From Pseudomonas sp. H9 (GTDB lineage Bacteria > Pseudomonadota > Gammaproteobacteria > Pseudomonadales > Pseudomonadaceae), in contig NZ_SMOK01000039.1 in NCBI RefSeq assembly GCF_004353925.1, forward strand, positions 186,001 through 250,000: a DNA stretch of 64,000 bases, written 5' to 3'. Made by a program: the position numbers and the translations under genes. Positions 52,732 to 62,250 of the stretch are shown in pieces; the first letter of the stretch is position 1, and the number at the start of each line of letters is the position of its first letter. A model generated the notes under the pieces. The model searched no databases, was not told where the DNA came from, and saw only the letters and a program-made list of their open reading frames with translations.

Positions 52732-53677
52732 CTTGCTGCAGAGCGACGCCAGCGCCAAGCAAGCCTGAGAATTCGGCAGTTACCAGCCACACCGGCACAC
52801 CGCTGAAATAGCCGTTCATGCAGCCTTTTTCAGCAAAGCTGCGGGCAAACCCGCTGCGCAAAAACAGCTCGGCGAAACGTGGAATGATGCCGCCGACAAT
52901 GTACACACCGCCGCGGCCACCGAGGGTCAGTACGTTGTTGCCGGCTACACGCCCGAGAAAACAACAGAACTGTTCGATGACGGTCAACGCCACCGGCTCG
53001 CCAGCCAACGCTGCATCGGTGATCGCCGCCGGGCTCTGCAGGGTTGCACTGTAGCCGTCCAACGCACAGATCGCCTGATACAAACGTAACAAGCCACCAC
53101 CGCTGAGCACGGTTTCAGCGCTGACATGCCCGGTCTCGTTGGCGATCTGTTGACGGATCTGCGCCTCGCGCTCAGTACCCACCGGCAGATCGACATGCCC
53201 GCCTTCGCCCGGCAATGCCATCCAGCGACCATCCTCCAGGGCAAGCAAAGTGCCTACCCCCAAACCAGTACCGGGGCCGATCACTACCGCAGGGCGCCCT
53301 GCTTGCGCCTCGCCTTCACACACTGTCCGGCACTCGTGAGCCTGTAGTCGGGTCATGCCCAGGGCCATGGCGGTAAAGTCATTGATCAGCAACAAGTGCT
53401 CAACCTGCAACGTCTGGCAGAAGGCCCGACGGCTGAGACGCCAGTGATTGTTGGTGAAACGAAACTCATCGCCACTGACCGGGCCAGCGACCGCCAGACA
53501 GACCGCGCCCAGATCGCCCTTGCTCAACCCTTGTGCCAACAGGTAAGCACCAATGGCCTGTTCAGGGCTGGTGTAGTCGGCCGTGGCGAACACCTGCACC
53601 GCGTGCATCTGGTTGTTTTCCCAGAGGGCGAAACGTGCATTGGTGCCGCCGATGTCACCTACCAGGGCGCGCTTCAT
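52697..53677 (-). CDS. glk: Glucokinase
   Basis: A 326-aa ROK-unrelated bacterial glucokinase (Glk family) that phosphorylates glucose with ATP. Motifs: LVGDIGGTNARFAL (phosphate 1), LLINDFTAMALG (catalytic Asp), IGPGTGLGVGTLL, and LPGEGGHVDLPVG. The last ten residues (VGAGLPRDAI) are encoded by a REP element fused to the frame, an acquired tail. The start overlaps the edd stop by ATGA, so edd and glk are coupled. Confidence 0.95.
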   Translation of the reverse strand: MKRALVGDIGGTNARFALWENNQMHAVQVFATADYTSPEQAIGAYLLAQGLSKGDLGAVCLAVAGPVSGDEFRFTNNHWRLSRRAFCQTLQVEHLLLINDFTAMALGMTRLQAHECRTVCEGEAQAGRPAVVIGPGTGLGVGTLLALEDGRWMALPGEGGHVDLPVGTEREAQIRQQIANETGHVSAETVLSGGGLLRLYQAICALDGYSATLQSPAAITDAALAGEPVALTVIEQFCCFLGRVAGNNVLTLGGRGGVYIVGGIIPRFAELFLRSGFARSFAEKGCMNGYFSGVPVWLVTAEFSGLLGAGVALQQAVGAGLPRDAI

Positions 53678-55500
53678 TTGAGTGCTTCCAGGGCTGACGT
53701 AAAGGCACTGGCGCCCTGCTCTGCCGGGCTCAGGGCCATGCGCAGGAAGCCGAACAGTTCACGCCCGCAGCCCAGATCGTTGCCGGTCGGCGACGCTGGA
53801 ATGTCCCGATCAGCGAATACGGCGTCATCGACTTTCACCGTCAGGGTACCGGCAACACCGTCAACCCGCACGATATCGCCATCGCGCACACGGGCCAGCG
53901 GGCCACCGTCGAAAGCTTCCGGGCAAACATGAATGGCTGCGGGGATTTTCCCTGAGGCGCCGGACATGCGCCCATCGGTGACCAGTGCCACCTTGAAGCC
54001 ACGGTCTTGCAGCACACCGAGGAACGGGGTCATCTTGTGCAGCTCCGGCATGCCATTGCAACGCGGCCCCTGGAAGCGCATCACCGCGACAAAGTCGCGT
54101 TCCAGCTCACCGGCCTGGAATGCATCGGCCAGCGCTTGCTGGTCATGGAACACCCGCGCGGGCGCTTCGACAACCTGGTGCTCAGGGGCCACGGCCGACA
54201 CTTTCATCACACCACGGCCCAGGTTGCCTTCCATTACCCGCAATCCGCCTTCCGGAGAGAACGGTCGCGCCACCGGGCGCAGGATCGCTTCGTCCAGGCT
54301 CGCGTCTGGCCCTTCGCGCCACACCAGCTTGCCATCTTGCAAAAACGGCTCTTGGGTGTAACGACGCAGGCCGTGGCCAGCGACGGTGTTCACGTCTTCA
54401 TGCAACAACCCGGCATCGAGCAGCTCACGAATCAGGAAGGCCATGCCGCCGGCTGCCTGGAAATGGTTGATGTCGGCTTTGCCGTTCGGATAGACGTGGG
54501 ACAACGTCGGCACCACTTCCGACAGCTCAGCCATGTCTTGCCAGGTCAACTGAATGCCGGCTGCCTGAGCGATCGCTGGCATGTGCAAGGTGTGGTTGGT
54601 CGAACCGCCAGTGGCGTGAAGGGCGACAATCGAGTTGACCAGCGCTTTCTCGTCGACGATTTCGCCCAGCGGCATGAAGTCGCCACTGGCCTTGGTCATG
54701 CGCGTAACCTGTTGCGCCGCTTCAACAGTGAGCGCATCGCGCAGCGGCGTGTATGGGTTGACGAACGACGCCCCCGGCAAGTGCAGCCCCATCACTTCCA
54801 TCAACAATTGGTTAGTGTTGGCGGTGCCGTAAAAGGTGCAAGTGCCAGGGCTGTGATACGACTTCATTTCCGATTCCAGCAGCTCTTCACGAGTGGCTTT
54901 GCCCTCGGCATAGCGCTGTCGCACATCGGCTTTTTCCTTGTTGGAAATGCCGGAAGGCATCGGCCCGCCCGGGACGAAAATGGTCGGCAAGTGACCGAAG
55001 CGCAACGCGCCCATCAACAGGCCTGGAACGATCTTGTCACAAATCCCCAGCATCAACGCCGCATCGAACATGTTGTGCGACAGCGCAATGGCGGTAGACA
55101 TGGCGATCACTTCGCGGCTGGCGATGCCCAGCTCCATGCCCGGCTCGCCCTGGGTGACACCGTCGCACATGGCCGGTACGCCACCGGCGAACTGGCCCAC
55201 CGAACCGATCTCGCGCAAGGCCTGTTTGATCTGTTCGGGATAGTGCTGGTAAGGCTGATGTGCCGAGAGCATGTCGTTGTAGGCAGACACGATAGCGACG
55301 TTGGCCGCATTCATCATGCGCAGGCTGTTCTTGTCCTGAGTGCCACATCCGGCCACACCGTGGGCGAAGTTGGCACATTGCAGCTTGGCCCGCATTGGCC
55401 CGTCACTGGCCGCGCCGCGAATCAACTGCAAGTAGCGCTCACGGGTGGGACGGCTGCGTGCGATCAGCCGTTGGGTGACCTCAAGAATGCGCGGATGCAT
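53674..55500 (-). CDS. edd: 6-Phosphogluconate dehydratase
   Basis: A 608-aa IlvD/Edd dehydratase that turns 6-phosphogluconate into KDPG, the signature step of the Entner-Doudoroff pathway. The Fe-S cysteines sit in GVAGCGTQDKN and LMLGICDKIVPG, with later CTFYGTANTNQ and TDGRMSGASGKIPAAIHV. Its length is standard. It is the first gene of edd-glk, divergent from gap-1, with two HexR-like sites in the spacer. Confidence 0.97.
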   Translation of the reverse strand: MHPRILEVTQRLIARSRPTRERYLQLIRGAASDGPMRAKLQCANFAHGVAGCGTQDKNSLRMMNAANVAIVSAYNDMLSAHQPYQHYPEQIKQALREIGSVGQFAGGVPAMCDGVTQGEPGMELGIASREVIAMSTAIALSHNMFDAALMLGICDKIVPGLLMGALRFGHLPTIFVPGGPMPSGISNKEKADVRQRYAEGKATREELLESEMKSYHSPGTCTFYGTANTNQLLMEVMGLHLPGASFVNPYTPLRDALTVEAAQQVTRMTKASGDFMPLGEIVDEKALVNSIVALHATGGSTNHTLHMPAIAQAAGIQLTWQDMAELSEVVPTLSHVYPNGKADINHFQAAGGMAFLIRELLDAGLLHEDVNTVAGHGLRRYTQEPFLQDGKLVWREGPDASLDEAILRPVARPFSPEGGLRVMEGNLGRGVMKVSAVAPEHQVVEAPARVFHDQQALADAFQAGELERDFVAVMRFQGPRCNGMPELHKMTPFLGVLQDRGFKVALVTDGRMSGASGKIPAAIHVCPEAFDGGPLARVRDGDIVRVDGVAGTLTVKVDDAVFADRDIPASPTGNDLGCGRELFGFLRMALSPAEQGASAFTSALEALK

Positions 55501-55622
55501 GTACTGGACTCCAGGCTATCAGTGGTTGCGACCTCTGCGGCGGTTTCCCTTATCAGCATTCGCCACCTAGGCTCAAAGGCAGGGGGAGTTGCTAAGGGAA
55601 GAACTGCTTGGCCGATCGCTCG

Positions 55623-55637
55623 TTGTAGATTGAATAA
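55623..55637. promoter_or_regulatory. Candidate HexR operator, edd side
   Basis: TTGT-N7-ATAA, one mismatch from TTGT-N7-ACAA, 123 bases upstream of the edd start in the edd/gap-1 spacer. Confidence 0.45.
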
Positions 55638-55684
55638 AATACTGCCAGCAAAAAGGCTTGTTTTCTATTTTTTTACGAATAATC

Positions 55685-55699
55685 TTGTAATTCCAACAA
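55685..55699. promoter_or_regulatory. HexR operator, gap-1 side
   Basis: TTGT-AATTCCA-ACAA, a perfect match to the HexR consensus, 70 bases upstream of gap-1. Confidence 0.75.
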
Positions 55700-55768
55700 C
55701 AAAATCAGATTCAGTGAAGCAATTGCTGGTTTTTTACCGGCTTCACCCGGTCTGCCAGAGGTAGCTCT

Positions 55769-56770
55769 ATGACCCTTCGTATCGCAATCAATGGCTTTGG
55801 CCGCATTGGCCGCAACATCCTTCGCGCACTCTATACCCAAGGCTACCGCCAAGACTTGCAGGTCGTCGCGATCAACGATCTGGGCGACAGCGCCATCAAC
55901 GCCCACTTGCTCAAGTACGACAGTGTTCATGGCATCTTTGCCGCCAGTGTCGAGTCCGACCATGAAAGCCTGACCGTCAATGGTGACCGCATTGCTGTCA
56001 GCGCCATTCGCAACCCGGCTGAACTGCCGTGGAAAGCCGAAGCCATCGATGTGGTATTTGAATGTACCGGGCATTTCACTGACCGGGCCAAAGCAGCCGC
56101 CCATCTTACTGCCGGGGCGCGTAAAGTCATTATCTCGGCGCCGGCCAAAGGCGCCGATGCGACCATTGTTTACGGGGTCAACCACGACATTCTGCGCCCC
56201 GCGCACCAGATCATTTCCAGCGCCTCATGCACAACCAACTGCCTGGCGCCGCTAGCCCAGGTGCTGCACCGTGAACTGGGTATCGAACAGGGTCTGATGA
56301 CCACCATTCACGCTTATACCAATGACCAGAGTCTGACGGATGTAGCACACAGCGACCCGTTTCGCGCCCGTTCGGCGACCCAATCGATGATCCCGAGTAA
56401 AACCGGCGCCGCCGAAGCGGTCGGCCTGGTGCTGCCGGAGCTCGCGGGCAAACTCACCGGCATGGCAGTTCGCGTACCAGTGATCAACGTGTCGCTGGTC
56501 GACCTGACCGTCAACCTCAAGCGCGACACCAGCGTCGAAGAGGTCAACAACCTGTTCAAAGACGCCAGCCGCCACTCCAAAGTACTGGGCTACAACAGCC
56601 TGCCGCTGGTGTCCTGCGACTTCAACCATAACCCGCTGTCATCGATCTTCGACGCCAACCATACCCGCACCAGCGGACGTATGCTCAAAGTGCTGGCCTG
56701 GTATGACAACGAATGGGGCTTTTCCAACCGCATGCTGGATAACTGCCTGGCGCTGTGCAACGCAGCATAA
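55769..56770 (+). CDS. gap-1: Glyceraldehyde-3-phosphate dehydrogenase, type I
   Basis: A 333-aa enzyme that oxidises the glyceraldehyde-3-phosphate made by Eda. NAD-binding start IAINGFGRIGRNILRAL, the catalytic Cys in SSASCTTNCLAPLAQ, and the conserved C-terminal AWYDNEWGFSNRMLDN. ATG 55769 with an AGAGGTAG site upstream. It is regulated by HexR in P. putida, and a perfect operator is present. REP sequences follow the stop. Confidence 0.97.
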   Translation: MTLRIAINGFGRIGRNILRALYTQGYRQDLQVVAINDLGDSAINAHLLKYDSVHGIFAASVESDHESLTVNGDRIAVSAIRNPAELPWKAEAIDVVFECTGHFTDRAKAAAHLTAGARKVIISAPAKGADATIVYGVNHDILRPAHQIISSASCTTNCLAPLAQVLHRELGIEQGLMTTIHAYTNDQSLTDVAHSDPFRARSATQSMIPSKTGAAEAVGLVLPELAGKLTGMAVRVPVINVSLVDLTVNLKRDTSVEEVNNLFKDASRHSKVLGYNSLPLVSCDFNHNPLSSIFDANHTRTSGRMLKVLAWYDNEWGFSNRMLDNCLALCNAA

Positions 56771-56779
56771 AACCTGAAC

Positions 56780-56892
56780 TGTGGGAGCGGGCTTGCACCG
56801 CGATGCGGTGTGACTGTCTGGACGCATCGCGGGGCAAGCCCGCTCCCACAGAGTCGGTGAAATATTGGGTGGGAGCGTGCCTGCCCCGCGAT
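56780..56892. repeat. REP triplet
   Basis: A pair (56780-56850, left unit with one change: GCTTGCACCG) and a third, degenerate copy (GTGGGAGCGTGCCTGCCCCG, about 56869-56892) between gap-1 and the haem oxygenase gene. Confidence 0.9.
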
Positions 56893-56969
56893 GAGGTGAG
56901 GATTTTTTACTGTCGTACGTCTTCTCGTTCGTCTAGTCACTAGGCACGCCCACTTCGCAAGGAATCACC

Positions 56970-57584
56970 ATGACCGCCGCTACCACTACCGAACGCGCCA
57001 ACCTGCGTTCGCAACGCCTCAATCAGCTGACCCATGCCCCGCATACCGAGCTGGACGCCCTGGTCAAATCCCATGCGCCGTTCGAAACCCGCGAAAGTTT
57101 TGCGCGCTTCGTGGTTGCCCAGTACCTGTTCCAGAACGAACTCAAGGCGCTGTACACCAACCCTGAGCTGATCGCCATCGTCCCTGACCTGGCCGAGCGC
57201 TGCCGCGCCGAACAGGCGGGCCTGGACCTCGCCGACCTGAACACCGAGATCCCAGGCGACTTCCCTGGCGAGCTGCAGAAGCCGAGCCTGGGTGAAGCCA
57301 TGGGCTGGATCTTCGTGTCCGAAGGCTCCAAGCTCGGCGCTGCATTCCTGATCAAGCGTGCGGTAGGGCTGGGCCTGTCCGACAGCTTCGGTGCCCGTCA
57401 CCTGGGCGAACCGGCCGGTGGCCGTGCCGAGGGCTGGAAGCAGTTCACCCGCATCCTCGACGGCCTGGCGCTGAGCCCCGAGGAAGAAGCCAAAGCCGAG
57501 CAAGGTGCAGTAGCCGCCTTCGAGCGCTTTACCGAACTGCTGAAACACGCTTACGCGACTGCGCCTAAAGCCGAATTGGCCTGA
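56970..57584 (+). CDS. Haem oxygenase (biliverdin-producing)
   Basis: A 204-aa all-helical protein of the HemO/PigA type. The distal-helix signature GWIFVSEGSKLGAAFLIKRA and the N-terminal proximal-His region (THAPHTELDALV) are present. It opens haem to biliverdin, CO and iron. There is no haem uptake gene or phytochrome beside it, so a role in iron supply versus bilin supply is undecided. ATG 56970 has AAGGAATC upstream. The YbaN-like gene follows after 61 bases. Confidence 0.88.
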   Translation: MTAATTTERANLRSQRLNQLTHAPHTELDALVKSHAPFETRESFARFVVAQYLFQNELKALYTNPELIAIVPDLAERCRAEQAGLDLADLNTEIPGDFPGELQKPSLGEAMGWIFVSEGSKLGAAFLIKRAVGLGLSDSFGARHLGEPAGGRAEGWKQFTRILDGLALSPEEEAKAEQGAVAAFERFTELLKHAYATAPKAELA

Positions 57585-57645
57585 TGCGCCGCCCCCGGTT
57601 ACCCTCGTGGTGACCGGGCCTCCCCCCCCTGCATTCGACGACCTC

Positions 57646-58071
57646 ATGACCCGCCCCGCCGCTTCGAAAATCTCCCGCCTGCTGTATGGCCTTCTGGCCT
57701 ATGTCAGCCTGGCCATCGGCCTGGTCGCGATCGTTGTGCCTGGTTTACCGACTACCGAATTCATTCTACTGGCCGCCTGGGCCGCCACACGCAGCTCACC
57801 ACGCCTGAGCGCCTGGCTGGAAAACCACCGCCTGTTCGGCCCGATTCTGCATAACTGGCGCAACGGCAAGGTTATTCAACGCCGTGCCAAACTCAGCGCC
57901 ACCGTCAGCATGGTGCTCTGCGCCAGCCTGATGCTGGTGTTTCTTGAGCACCGCTGGCCGGTTTTTCTCGCTATTGCCGGCATGACCTTGGGCAACCTGT
58001 GGATCTGGTCGCGGCCAGAAGCCCCGCCCTTGAGCGCCAATGACCGCTCGTCAGTACGCACTCATGGTTAA
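57646..58071 (+). CDS. YbaN/DUF454 inner-membrane protein
   Basis: A 141-aa protein with the DUF454 pattern: LLAYVSLAIGLVAIVVPGLPTTEF with the GLPTTEF motif, ARSSPR-like basic turn (ATRSSPRLSAWLENHRLFGP) and two further membrane segments (VSMVLCASLMLVFL, PVFLAIAGMTLGNLWIW). The family has no established function. ATG 57646 (MTRPAASKISR) is preferred over an in-frame GTG at 57607. Confidence 0.88.
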   Translation: MTRPAASKISRLLYGLLAYVSLAIGLVAIVVPGLPTTEFILLAAWAATRSSPRLSAWLENHRLFGPILHNWRNGKVIQRRAKLSATVSMVLCASLMLVFLEHRWPVFLAIAGMTLGNLWIWSRPEAPPLSANDRSSVRTHG

Positions 58072-58172
58072 CGCTATAACGCCGATGACCTGTTATCGCT
58101 AAATGGATGTGGCGAGTCGAGCCGCCCCGGTTCGGTCTACCTCTGGCCAGTCCTTTAGCGAGTACGTGCACC

Positions 58173-60311
58173 ATGTTCGACACGCTGTCCATCCGCCTGA
58201 AAATCGTTTTGCTCTCCGGCTTCTGCCTGCTCGGCGTGGTTGCGCTGGTGGTCGGTATCAACCTGTACCAATCGAACCAGAGTGATGAACTGGTGGGTGA
58301 GGCCAGCACCAATATGCTCACCCGCAGCGTTCAAGCCCAGCTCCAGGCCCGCGCGGGCGAGAAAGCCGAAATGCTGCGTCGCGCCTTCAGTAGCAACGAG
58401 GCCGTCATCACCGCCGTTGCTGATCAGGTCAGTGACCTTCAGCAACTGGCCCGCACACATGCGCTCAGTGGTGGCGACCTGCGCGATGCCATCAACCAGA
58501 GCCTGGCCACCACCTTCAAACGCAACCCGAATGTGCTGGGTATCTGGATGGCCTTCGAGCCCGGCGCACTGAACGCCGACGACGCGGCCTTCGCCAACGA
58601 TGCCAAGCACATGAGCAACGAAAGTGGCCGTTTCGCCAGCTACTGGAGCCGCGCCCAGGGTGCATCCTTGAACACGGTGATCAGTGACACTGACCTGAAC
58701 AAGACAGACATCAACCTCAGCGGCACACCGTACAACGTCTGGTACACCTGTTCGTTGCACAGCGCACGTCCTTGCCTGCTCGAACCCTACGCCGACACCG
58801 TCGGCGGCAAACAAATGCTGATGACCAGCATCACCTTGCCGCTTGTGCAAAACGGCAAGGTCATTGCCGTGACGGGTGTCGACATCTCTCTCGACACCTT
58901 GCAAGCCGCCGCCAGTAAAGCCCAACAGTCGCTGTTCGACGGTGCCGGGCACTTAATGATCGTATCCCCCAGCGGGCTGCTGGCCGCCAACAGTGATGAC
59001 GCCAGCAAGGTTGGCCAGAACATCGCCCAAACCCTGGGTCAGGACGGCCAGCAAGCCGTACAGAAGCTGGCAGGCAATCAGCCTGTGGTCCTTGAGCAAG
59101 GTGAATCTATCCGTGCTGTCACCCCCGTGCAGCCTATTGCCGACAGCAAAGCCTGGGGCATCGTCATCGATCTGCCCAAGCAGGTGCTGCTGGCAGATAC
59201 CATCAGCCTGCAAAACACCCTTGAGCAAGCACGCACCAGCGGCACCGTTAAAGTCGTGCTGTTCGCCGCCCTGGCCGGCCTCGGTGGTTTGTTGCTGATG
59301 TGGATGACCGCCACCGGCGTCACCCGCCCGCTGAACACTGTGGCCAAAATGCTCGAAGACATTGCCAGCGGTGACGGCGACCTCACCCAACGCCTGCGCT
59401 ACTCCCGTCAGGATGAATTGGGCCGGTTGACCTCAGGCTTCAACCGTTTCCTCGACAAACTGCAGCCAACCATTGCCCAAATCAAACAAAGCATCAGCCA
59501 GGCCCGCAGCACCGCAGACCAATCCTCGGCCATTGCCCAGCGCACCAGCGAAGGCATGCAGGTGCAGTTCCGCGAAATCGATCAGGTGGCCACGGCCTCC
59601 AACGAAATGAGCGCCACCGCCCATGACGTTGCCAACAGCGCCGCCAGCGCTGCTGATGCCGCACGCGGCGCCGACCGCTCAGCCAAAGATGGCATGGCGA
59701 TCATCGAACGCAGCACCCGCGACATCACCTTGCTGGCGGATGAAGTGAGCAAAGCGGTGACCGAGGTCGAGGTACTGGCACAGAACAGTGAAAAAATCGG
59801 CTCGGTGCTGGAGGTGATTCGCAGCATCGCCGAGCAAACCAACCTACTGGCCCTCAATGCTGCCATCGAGGCAGCCCGTGCCGGAGAGAGCGGCCGCGGC
59901 TTTGCCGTGGTGGCTGACGAGGTACGCAACCTGGCGCGGCGCACCCAGGATTCGGTGGAAGAGATCCGCCAGGTGATCGAACGCATTCAAAGTAATACCC
60001 GCGAAGTCGTTGCCACCATGCACTCCAGCCACGGCAAGGCTCAGGAGAATGCCGGGCAGATCCACCAGGCGGTCGAAGCCCTGGACCGCATCAGCGAAGC
60101 GGTGACGGTCATCAGCGACATGAACCTGCAGATTGCCAGTGCTGCTGAACAGCAGAGCGCGGTGGCCGAAGAGGTGAACCGGAATGTATCGGCGATTCGC
60201 GGTGTTACCGAAACCCTGACCGGGCAGGCAGCAGAGTCGGCTCAAGTCAGCAGCCAGCTCAATACCCTGTCGTCGCAGCAAATGGCCCTGATGGACCAAT
60301 TCAGAGTCTGA
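58173..60311 (+). CDS. Methyl-accepting chemotaxis protein with a large periplasmic sensor
   Basis: A 712-aa chemoreceptor. TM1 (IVLLSGFCLLGVVALVVGIN, about residues 11-30), a 320-residue periplasmic domain of dCache type (NVLGIWMAFEPGALNADDAA; VIAVTGVDISLDTL), TM2 near residues 360-380 (VVLFAALAGLGGLLLMW), HAMP (TRPLNTVAKMLEDIASGDGD), then the signalling coiled coil with the invariant hairpin EQTNLLALNAAIEAARAGES. The ligand is unknown; dCache receptors often bind amino acids or polyamines. ATG 58173 is chosen because TM1 follows directly. Confidence 0.94.
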   Translation: MFDTLSIRLKIVLLSGFCLLGVVALVVGINLYQSNQSDELVGEASTNMLTRSVQAQLQARAGEKAEMLRRAFSSNEAVITAVADQVSDLQQLARTHALSGGDLRDAINQSLATTFKRNPNVLGIWMAFEPGALNADDAAFANDAKHMSNESGRFASYWSRAQGASLNTVISDTDLNKTDINLSGTPYNVWYTCSLHSARPCLLEPYADTVGGKQMLMTSITLPLVQNGKVIAVTGVDISLDTLQAAASKAQQSLFDGAGHLMIVSPSGLLAANSDDASKVGQNIAQTLGQDGQQAVQKLAGNQPVVLEQGESIRAVTPVQPIADSKAWGIVIDLPKQVLLADTISLQNTLEQARTSGTVKVVLFAALAGLGGLLLMWMTATGVTRPLNTVAKMLEDIASGDGDLTQRLRYSRQDELGRLTSGFNRFLDKLQPTIAQIKQSISQARSTADQSSAIAQRTSEGMQVQFREIDQVATASNEMSATAHDVANSAASAADAARGADRSAKDGMAIIERSTRDITLLADEVSKAVTEVEVLAQNSEKIGSVLEVIRSIAEQTNLLALNAAIEAARAGESGRGFAVVADEVRNLARRTQDSVEEIRQVIERIQSNTREVVATMHSSHGKAQENAGQIHQAVEALDRISEAVTVISDMNLQIASAAEQQSAVAEEVNRNVSAIRGVTETLTGQAAESAQVSSQLNTLSSQQMALMDQFRV

Positions 60312-60316
60312 CCCCT

Positions 60317-60390
60317 CTGTAGGAGCGGGCTTGCCCCGCGATACGGTTTGACTGACAGACCGCAGTCGCGGGGCAAGCCCGCTCCTACAG
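60317..60390. repeat. REP pair overlapping the stop codon of the ArcD paralogue
   Basis: CTGTAGGAGCGGGCTTGCCC and its inverted partner between the convergent chemoreceptor and antiporter genes. The right edge provides the TAG stop (60385-60387) of the antiporter. Confidence 0.94.
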
Positions 60391-61812
60391 GGTTAAAAGC
60401 CCTGCATACAGGCTGTACGCCGCCACTCCTGCTCCCACCAGTACTGCGGCAAAGATCACCTTCTCCCAGTGCGTGAACAGGCTTTGTCCCTGCTCACGCT
60501 TGGCGCGGGCAAACAGAATCACGCCCGGCGCGTACAACAACGCCGACAACAGCAGGTACTTCAGGCCGCCGGCATACAGCAGCCACACCGCGTACACCAA
60601 GGCGACCCCGGCAATGAACAGGTCTTTGCGCCGCGCCCCGGCATGGCCCTCGTAGCTCTCGCCACGCACCGCCAGCAACACGGCATAGGCCGCCGACCAC
60701 AGGTAGGGCACCAGGATCATCGACGAAGCCAGGTAAATCAGGCTGGTGTAGGTGCCTGCCGAGAACAAGGTGATCAGCAAGAACAGCTGGATCATGACGT
60801 TGGTCAGCCACAGGGCATTGGCCGGCACATGGTTAGCGTTTTCTTTGGCCAGGAACCGCGGCATGGTCTGGTCACGGGCGGTGGCAAACAGGATTTCGGC
60901 GCACAGCAATGCCCAGGACAACAACGCCCCCAGCAACGAAATGGCCAGGCCAATGCTGATCAGCAAGGCACCCCAGGGGCCGACGATATGCTCCAGCACC
61001 GACGCCAGCGACGGGTTCTGCAATGCCGCCAGCTCCGGCTGGGTCATCACCCCCAGCGACAGCACGTTAACCAGCACCAGCAAGGCCAACACGCCAATGA
61101 AGCCGATCACCGTGGCCTTACCCACGTCTGAGCGCCTCTGCGCCCGGCCTGAGTACACGCTGGCCCCTTCAATGCCGATGAACACGAACACGGTCACCAG
61201 CATCATGTTGCGCACCTGATCGAGCACGCTGCCGAATTTCGGGTTGCTCAACCCCCAGATGTCACGAGTAAAGATGTCAGCCCGAAAGGCCACTGCGGCG
61301 ATGACGATGAACATCACCAGCGGCACGATCTTCGCCACGGTGGTCACCTGGTTGATGAACGCGGCCTCCTTGATGCCGCGTAGCACCAGAAAATGCACCG
61401 ACCACAGCAGCAGTGACGCGCAGGCGATGGCGATGGGCGTATTGCCTTCGCCAAAAATCGGAAAGTAGAACCCCAAGGTACTGAACAGCAGGACGAAGTA
61501 GCCAACGTTGCCCAGCCAGGCACTGATCCAGTAGCCCCAGGCGGACGAAAAGCCCATGTACTCACCAAAGCCGGCCTTGGCGTAGGCGTACACCCCTGAA
61601 TCAAGCTCCGGTTTGCGGTTGGCAAGGGTCTGAAACACGAAGGCCAGGGCCAACATACCCACCGCTGTGATTCCCCAGCCAATCAACACCGCCCCCACAT
61701 CGGCACGCGCGGCCATGTTCTGTGGCAAGGAGAAGATTCCACCACCGATCATCGAGCCGACCACCAGCGCGATCAACGCACCCAGGCGCAGTTTTTGTCC
61801 AGATTCGGACAT
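60385..61812 (-). CDS. Arginine:ornithine antiporter paralogue (ArcD-type, leftward copy)
   Basis: A 475-aa APC-family transporter with 12-13 membrane segments. The first stretch VGSMIGGGIFSLPQNMAARA is the APC substrate-binding region. It is closely similar throughout to the rightward ArcD at 62251 (same length, same ends: YSLYAGLLTL versus YGLYDGFLTL). Arginine/ornithine exchange is inferred from this paralogy; substrate preference could differ. It is transcribed alone, away from the arc operon, and its stop codon lies in a REP element. Confidence 0.88.
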   Translation of the reverse strand: MSESGQKLRLGALIALVVGSMIGGGIFSLPQNMAARADVGAVLIGWGITAVGMLALAFVFQTLANRKPELDSGVYAYAKAGFGEYMGFSSAWGYWISAWLGNVGYFVLLFSTLGFYFPIFGEGNTPIAIACASLLLWSVHFLVLRGIKEAAFINQVTTVAKIVPLVMFIVIAAVAFRADIFTRDIWGLSNPKFGSVLDQVRNMMLVTVFVFIGIEGASVYSGRAQRRSDVGKATVIGFIGVLALLVLVNVLSLGVMTQPELAALQNPSLASVLEHIVGPWGALLISIGLAISLLGALLSWALLCAEILFATARDQTMPRFLAKENANHVPANALWLTNVMIQLFLLITLFSAGTYTSLIYLASSMILVPYLWSAAYAVLLAVRGESYEGHAGARRKDLFIAGVALVYAVWLLYAGGLKYLLLSALLYAPGVILFARAKREQGQSLFTHWEKVIFAAVLVGAGVAAYSLYAGLLTL

Positions 61813-62250
61813 GTAAATCCCCTCTCTGTCTCGTCTTTGTAACCTAAGCTGTACATGCTCAGTTAAATATAGGCTCAGTCTAGACGTTTATAAAAATTCC
61901 GTCTTTAGAAGTAATACCCTCATAACTATGACGTCTATACCGAACACGCTTAATGGGAGTTTTGAGCACTATCGCGACCGCTTCAAGTAAATAAGAAAAA
62001 ATCTCGTCAAAAATTTGCGAAAGCTGTGAAACGGGCTAGCTTCATATCTCGCAGGCTGTCAGAGCGAATGCTCTAAACACCATGGAGGTGCCTGTGCACG
62101 AGGCTTGCAGCATTGCCGTCGGCATACTCCGGGGGAGCTCTTTCAGTCAAGGAAGCAATGGATTGCCCAATTAACTGACCTGAATCAGCTTATGAAAACG
62201 TCGCTGGATTTACTCTAGCGTCATCTCTTCTCCTCATATGGAGTTATTCA
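61813..62250. promoter_or_regulatory. 438-bp divergent spacer between the two ArcD genes
   Basis: No gene is supported here. The left 200 bases are AT-rich (for example around 61860-61960 and 61988-62030) and probably contain the promoter of the leftward gene. The right end carries an ANR-type box and the arcDA promoter. Short inverted repeats are scattered, but none is a convincing terminator or RNA gene. Confidence 0.6.
62175..62188 (+). promoter_or_regulatory. Candidate ANR/FNR box of the arcDA operon
   Basis: CTGAC-N4-ATCAG resembles TTGAT-N4-ATCAA (7 of 10 matches, symmetric). A TACTCT -10-like hexamer at 62211-62216 would put the transcription start about 41.5 bases from the box centre, the class II activation distance. 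The arc operon of pseudomonads is activated by ANR at low oxygen. Confidence 0.5.

Noticed and set aside
2164..60390. The twelve REP loci as a CRISPR array
   Set aside because: The repeats are dispersed, palindromic and paired in opposite orientation between genes, not regularly spaced direct repeats.
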